From positions 1 through 42,140 of the forward strand of contig NZHT01000087.1 of the NCBI GenBank assembly GCA_002691385.1: a stretch of DNA of 42,140 bases. Direction: 5' to 3'. How positions within the stretch are numbered: position 1 is the stretch's first letter; every line of letters starts with the position of its first letter. The stretch is from Flammeovirgaceae bacterium. Its GTDB lineage: Bacteria > Bacteroidota > Bacteroidia > Cytophagales > Cyclobacteriaceae. The position numbers were made by a program, and so were the translations under genes. A model generated the notes under the pieces. It saw only the letters and a program-made list of their open reading frames with translations. It made no database searches and was not told the DNA's origin. Below, piece by piece: positions 38,713 through 42,140 of this stretch.

Positions 38713-39163
38713 CAATTTAGCCAAACTTAGCTCCTATTTCCTAGGAAATTATATCATTTAGAATATTTAAACAAAGCCTAAGATAATCATCAAATATATT
38801 CTCCCTACGCTTTTAATATTTATTACACATTATTTAAAAATAACAGCAAAATGCTTAAACTCAGGAAAATCCATAAACAGACATCAAAATTATAGAAAAT
38901 CATTGCATCTATTAAATCTAAAAAAATATCAATTCACTACAGATCTTGTGTCTTATTTGAAACTTCAATCTATTTTACATATTCATTATGAATCTGAATA
39001 TTCTTCAAAAAATATCATCGGCTAAATTAAATTCATTACACCCCACAGATTTAATAATTCTTATATAACAATTGCATCGGAACCACCACCAAATTAAAAA
39101 TAATTTGAATTAAAATTAGATAAAATTAACTCTTAGATTCTTTCTTTTATATCACACAACGTA

Positions 39164-39209
39164 ATCTCTATGAAATAATTATTTAGATACTTTTTGAGTT
39201 CATAGAGAT
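39164..39209. repeat. 11-bp perfect inverted repeat (ATCTCTATGAA / TTCATAGAGAT) with 24-nt loop in intergenic region
   Basis: Arms 39164-39174 and 39199-39209 are exact reverse complements. Confidence 0.6.
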
Positions 39210-39410
39210 CTTAGAGCTTATATTGAGTTATTATCATCTTAAATCAACCATCTAAAAAAATAATTTTCCTAGATATACGTCGCAGTCAGAAAAATCATTA
39301 ACTATGAAAAAGATCTAAATCATGCTAAGATCTCATTGAACCATTATTTATTCCATATTGTACTGGTTTTACTTTATTTAAAAATGGAAAAAAGCATTTT
39401 ATTTTAAAGA

Positions 39411-39444
39411 GTTGATCAAATGTTTACGTTATCATTTAAATTTG
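39411..39444 (+). promoter_or_regulatory. Predicted promoter for the coiled-coil protein gene
   Basis: GTTG (39411-39414), 22-nt spacer, TAAATTTG (39437-39444), ATG at 39464. Confidence 0.45.
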
Positions 39445-39463
39445 ATGAAAATTTTAGATTTTA

Positions 39464-40399
39464 ATGTCAGATCATCAAAACAAAGTCCCTAGTCTTATTT
39501 CCAGTCCTCAACTTCCCCAAAAAAACAATAAGATTTTAAAAATTGGGATAGGACTTTTCCTCATATTAATAATACTACTTGTTTATTTAGTTCAAAACGA
39601 AAAGCAACAAAATTTACTAAAAGAAAAAGCTTTGACTGCCGCATTTTTACAACTAGACTCTATCTCTAATGAGCTAGATGAACGTATATTGACCATCTCT
39701 CAATTGGGTGGTGAAATAGATACTTTAATTGGTATCAAGCAAAAACTTGAAGAAGAAAAAATGTATTTTCTCAATAAAGATCAGCGACAAAAAATAACTC
39801 TGGGTACCCTCAGAGATAAAGTGGAAGGCTACCGAGAGTTGCTTCTGATCAAAGATGAGGAAATTAATCAACTAACTCAGATAAATGAGCAACTCACGAC
39901 CGAGAATATTGAATTAAAAAATGAGACACAAGCACTCAGTCAGTCTATAAATAATATAAAAATCGAAAAAAACAATCTTAATCTAAAAGTGAAATTACTC
40001 TCAAAGCTTAAAATTGAAGATTTTGAAATTGATGCAATTGATGCAAAGGGTAGGAAACGTTCAGGCAGTTTTAGAAAAAAGCACATTAATCAACTCCAAA
40101 TTACTTTTGTATTGTCAGAAAATGAAGTTGCACCAATTGAGGGCAAAAGGCTATGGATCCGAGTGGTCGCTCCGGATAACAACGTATATTATGACGTAAA
40201 CATGGGTTCGGGTTCCTTTATTTTTTTGGGAAGAGAATTGTTCTACACCGCACAAAAAGAGATTCTTTATGACCGTTCCCAACAAAGAGTCGTAGTTTAT
40301 TATGAAAAAAATATGCCTTATTTAATTGGGCCACATACCGTAGAAGTTTATACTGACGATTATCTCGTTGGATCAGAGAATTTTATTGTGAAAAGCTAG
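39464..40399 (+). CDS. Hypothetical membrane-anchored coiled-coil protein with C-terminal beta-rich domain
   Basis: 311 aa; TM ILKIGIGLFLILIILLVYLVQ, long heptad-rich Gln/Glu/Leu region, C-terminal folded domain. Confidence 0.8.
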   Translation: MSDHQNKVPSLISSPQLPQKNNKILKIGIGLFLILIILLVYLVQNEKQQNLLKEKALTAAFLQLDSISNELDERILTISQLGGEIDTLIGIKQKLEEEKMYFLNKDQRQKITLGTLRDKVEGYRELLLIKDEEINQLTQINEQLTTENIELKNETQALSQSINNIKIEKNNLNLKVKLLSKLKIEDFEIDAIDAKGRKRSGSFRKKHINQLQITFVLSENEVAPIEGKRLWIRVVAPDNNVYYDVNMGSGSFIFLGRELFYTAQKEILYDRSQQRVVVYYEKNMPYLIGPHTVEVYTDDYLVGSENFIVKS

Positions 40400-40407
40400 T
40401 CAAAACA

Positions 40408-40438
40408 GTTGATTTTTAATCAATATTAGCTACTTTTG
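40408..40438 (+). promoter_or_regulatory. Predicted promoter for rpsF-rpsR-rplI
   Basis: GTTG (40408-40411), 19-nt spacer, TACTTTTG (40431-40438), ATG at 40470. Confidence 0.6.
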
Positions 40439-40469
40439 CACCCTAAAATTACATTTTATATACGTCAAC

Positions 40470-40838
40470 ATGAAAAAGAATTACGAAACAGTATTCATTT
40501 TAACTCCCGTTTTATCTGACGTTCAGATGAAGGATGCTGTTCTTAAATTCATAAAAGTAATTACTGATAACAAAGGTGAAGTAATCAATGAAGAACATTG
40601 GGGATTGAAAAAACTAGCCTATCCGATCCAGCACAAAAATACTGGGTTTTATCATTTACTTGAATTTAAGGCAGAGCCCTCATTGATTTCAAAGCTAGAA
40701 ATTGAACTCAGTAGAGACGAGAAAGTTATGCGCTTTTTAACCGTTGAAATAAATAAGCATGCGCTTCTTTACAACGAAAGAAGACGTAAAGGTGCTTTTA
40801 ATAAGAAAGAAGATAAAAAGGAGACTGCAAAAAAATGA
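40470..40838 (+). CDS. rpsF: 30S ribosomal protein S6
   Basis: [37 protein letters not shown]; synteny with rpsR and rplI. Confidence 0.97.
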   Translation: MKKNYETVFILTPVLSDVQMKDAVLKFIKVITDNKGEVINEEHWGLKKLAYPIQHKNTGFYHLLEFKAEPSLISKLEIELSRDEKVMRFLTVEINKHALLYNERRRKGAFNKKEDKKETAKK

Positions 40839-41086
40839 CATTACAAAACGAACCAATAAATAATGATCAAGTACTTAAGAAGTACTGTAGATTTAAGAAA
40901 AGCGGAATCAAATATATTGATTATAAAGACGGAAATTTTTTACTTAAGTTTGTAAATGATCAAGGTAAAATATTACCTCGTAGACTTACAGGTACTAGTT
41001 TGAAATTTCAACGTAAAGTAGCGCAAGCAGTAAAAAGAGCAAGACATATTGCTGTTTTACCATACGTAGCGGATTCTCTTAAATAA
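40835..41086 (+). CDS. rpsR: 30S ribosomal protein S18
   Basis: [50 protein letters not shown]. Confidence 0.97.
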   Translation: MTLQNEPINNDQVLKKYCRFKKSGIKYIDYKDGNFLLKFVNDQGKILPRRLTGTSLKFQRKVAQAVKRARHIAVLPYVADSLK

Positions 41087-41092
41087 AATAAT

Positions 41093-41536
41093 ATGGATAT
41101 AATATTAAGAGAAGACATCAAAGGACTGGGTTATAAGAATGACACCGTCAAGGTTAAGGCAGGATATGGAAGAAATTACCTTATCCCTAAAGGAGTGGCT
41201 ATGTTGGCAAGCAAATCCAACAAGAAAATGGTTGATGAAAATATTCGTCAGGCAGCGCATAAAGCGGAAAAATCACTTAAAGATGCTCAGGCTATCGCAG
41301 ATAAAATGGGTGACATGATTTTAGAGATCAAAACAAAGGCTGGTGAAAGTGGGAAAATTTTCGGTGCAATTACCGCAATTCAAACGGCCGAAGCATTGTC
41401 GGTCAGAGGATTTGATATTGATAGAAAGAAAATAACACTTTCTAAAGATATCAAACAAATTGGAGATCACTCAGCTGTGATTGAACTTCATAAAAATATA
41501 CACCACAAAATCATCCTACGAGTGGTTACTGAATAA
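41093..41536 (+). CDS. rplI: 50S ribosomal protein L9
   Basis: MDIILREDIKGLGYKNDTVKVKAGYGRNYLIPKGVAMLAS. Confidence 0.97.
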   Translation: MDIILREDIKGLGYKNDTVKVKAGYGRNYLIPKGVAMLASKSNKKMVDENIRQAAHKAEKSLKDAQAIADKMGDMILEIKTKAGESGKIFGAITAIQTAEALSVRGFDIDRKKITLSKDIKQIGDHSAVIELHKNIHHKIILRVVTE

Positions 41537-41563
41537 TTACAAACTAAATTGTCTAGATTTATA

Positions 41564-41593
41564 AAACCTGAAATACTATTTCAGGTTTTTTTT
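41564..41593 (+). terminator. Rho-independent terminator downstream of rplI
   Basis: Perfect 11-bp stem AAACCTGAAAT-ACT-ATTTCAGGTTT followed by a T tract. Confidence 0.9.
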
Positions 41594-41613
41594 GTTCTCT
41601 AGATAGTTCCATT

Positions 41614-42140
41614 ATGAAACTTAAACTTGAATTCGATATTGCTAAATCGGATACTTACATTGAGTATGGCCAGACTATTATCTCATTAGGTTCGTGTTTT
41701 GCCAATAATATTACACAAAAATTATTGAAGTATAAATTTCATATAATTGATCATAAATTGGGTTCGCTCTACAATCCCCACTCTATATTTAACTTGATCA
41801 AAAAAGTCCTTCACAAAACATATCCTGAATCCATGTTAATTGATGGCATGCATCTGAGTTTTGATTTACATTCTGATATGCGAGCTACGAGTAAGGTTGA
41901 ATTTAATTCCTTATGTGAAAGCAGAATGAATATTTTGCATCAGGGTTTGAAAGAAAGTGAATGGCTTATGATCACGCTAGGTACCGCATGGACTCATACA
42001 CATCTCAATTCCAATACACTTGTGGCCAGCTGTCATAAACTCCCTCAAAATTTGTTTAAAAAAGAATTACTATCCGTCGATCTTATCCTCCAGGAGTTTC
42101 AAGAGCTACAGGCATTGCTTGCTCATCTTAACCCTAAATT
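41614..42140 (+). CDS. GSCFA-family protein, N-terminal part (truncated by window end)
   Basis: Open frame not in the ORF track: MKLKLEFDIAKSDTYIEYGQTIISLGSCFANNITQKLLKYKF...SLYNPHSIF...WLMITLGTAWTH; the GSCFA motif appears as GSCFA. Confidence 0.88.
   Translation, partial: MKLKLEFDIAKSDTYIEYGQTIISLGSCFANNITQKLLKYKFHIIDHKLGSLYNPHSIFNLIKKVLHKTYPESMLIDGMHLSFDLHSDMRATSKVEFNSLCESRMNILHQGLKESEWLMITLGTAWTHTHLNSNTLVASCHKLPQNLFKKELLSVDLILQEFQELQALLAHLNPK

Noticed and set aside
1-42140. CRISPR array, transposon, prophage, tRNA or rRNA
   Set aside because: No regularly spaced repeats, transposase, integrase, phage genes or structured GC-rich RNA genes were seen in any intergenic region by eye.

Overview
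This AT-rich window comes from a Bacteroidetes/Bacteroidota-type genome (inferred from gene content, gene order, TAnnTTTG-type promoters and start codons without Shine-Dalgarno sequences). It is almost fully coding. Main contents, in order: 3' end of leuS; conserved hypothetical genes; long-form ispG; an SDR oxidoreductase; mlaE-mlaF-type ABC transporter genes; a 1190-aa orphan sensor histidine kinase; and a ~15.4 kb minus-strand respiratory gene cluster. That cluster encodes Alternative Complex III (actA-F), caa3-type cytochrome oxidase (coxB, coxA, two subunit III proteins, subunit IV), cyoE, and accessory membrane genes (a degenerate SCO-like protein, DUF420, a CxxC small membrane protein, DUF983). 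On the plus strand follow a phosphoserine phosphatase/phosphoglycerate dehydrogenase fusion with serC, pyrG, yidC, parA-parB, a DUF5683-like gene, dapB and lepB. Then come ung (minus), apaG, a ~750 bp non-coding gap, a coiled-coil membrane protein, rpsF-rpsR-rplI with promoter and terminator, and a truncated GSCFA-family gene. I saw no CRISPR array, transposon, prophage, tRNA or rRNA. I did not find a convincing wholly new defence or mobile system. The most interesting leads are the SCO-like protein lacking its copper ligands, the CxxC small membrane protein in the oxidase cluster, the SerB-SerA fusion, the orphan multi-TM kinase, and the unexplained gap at 38713-39463.
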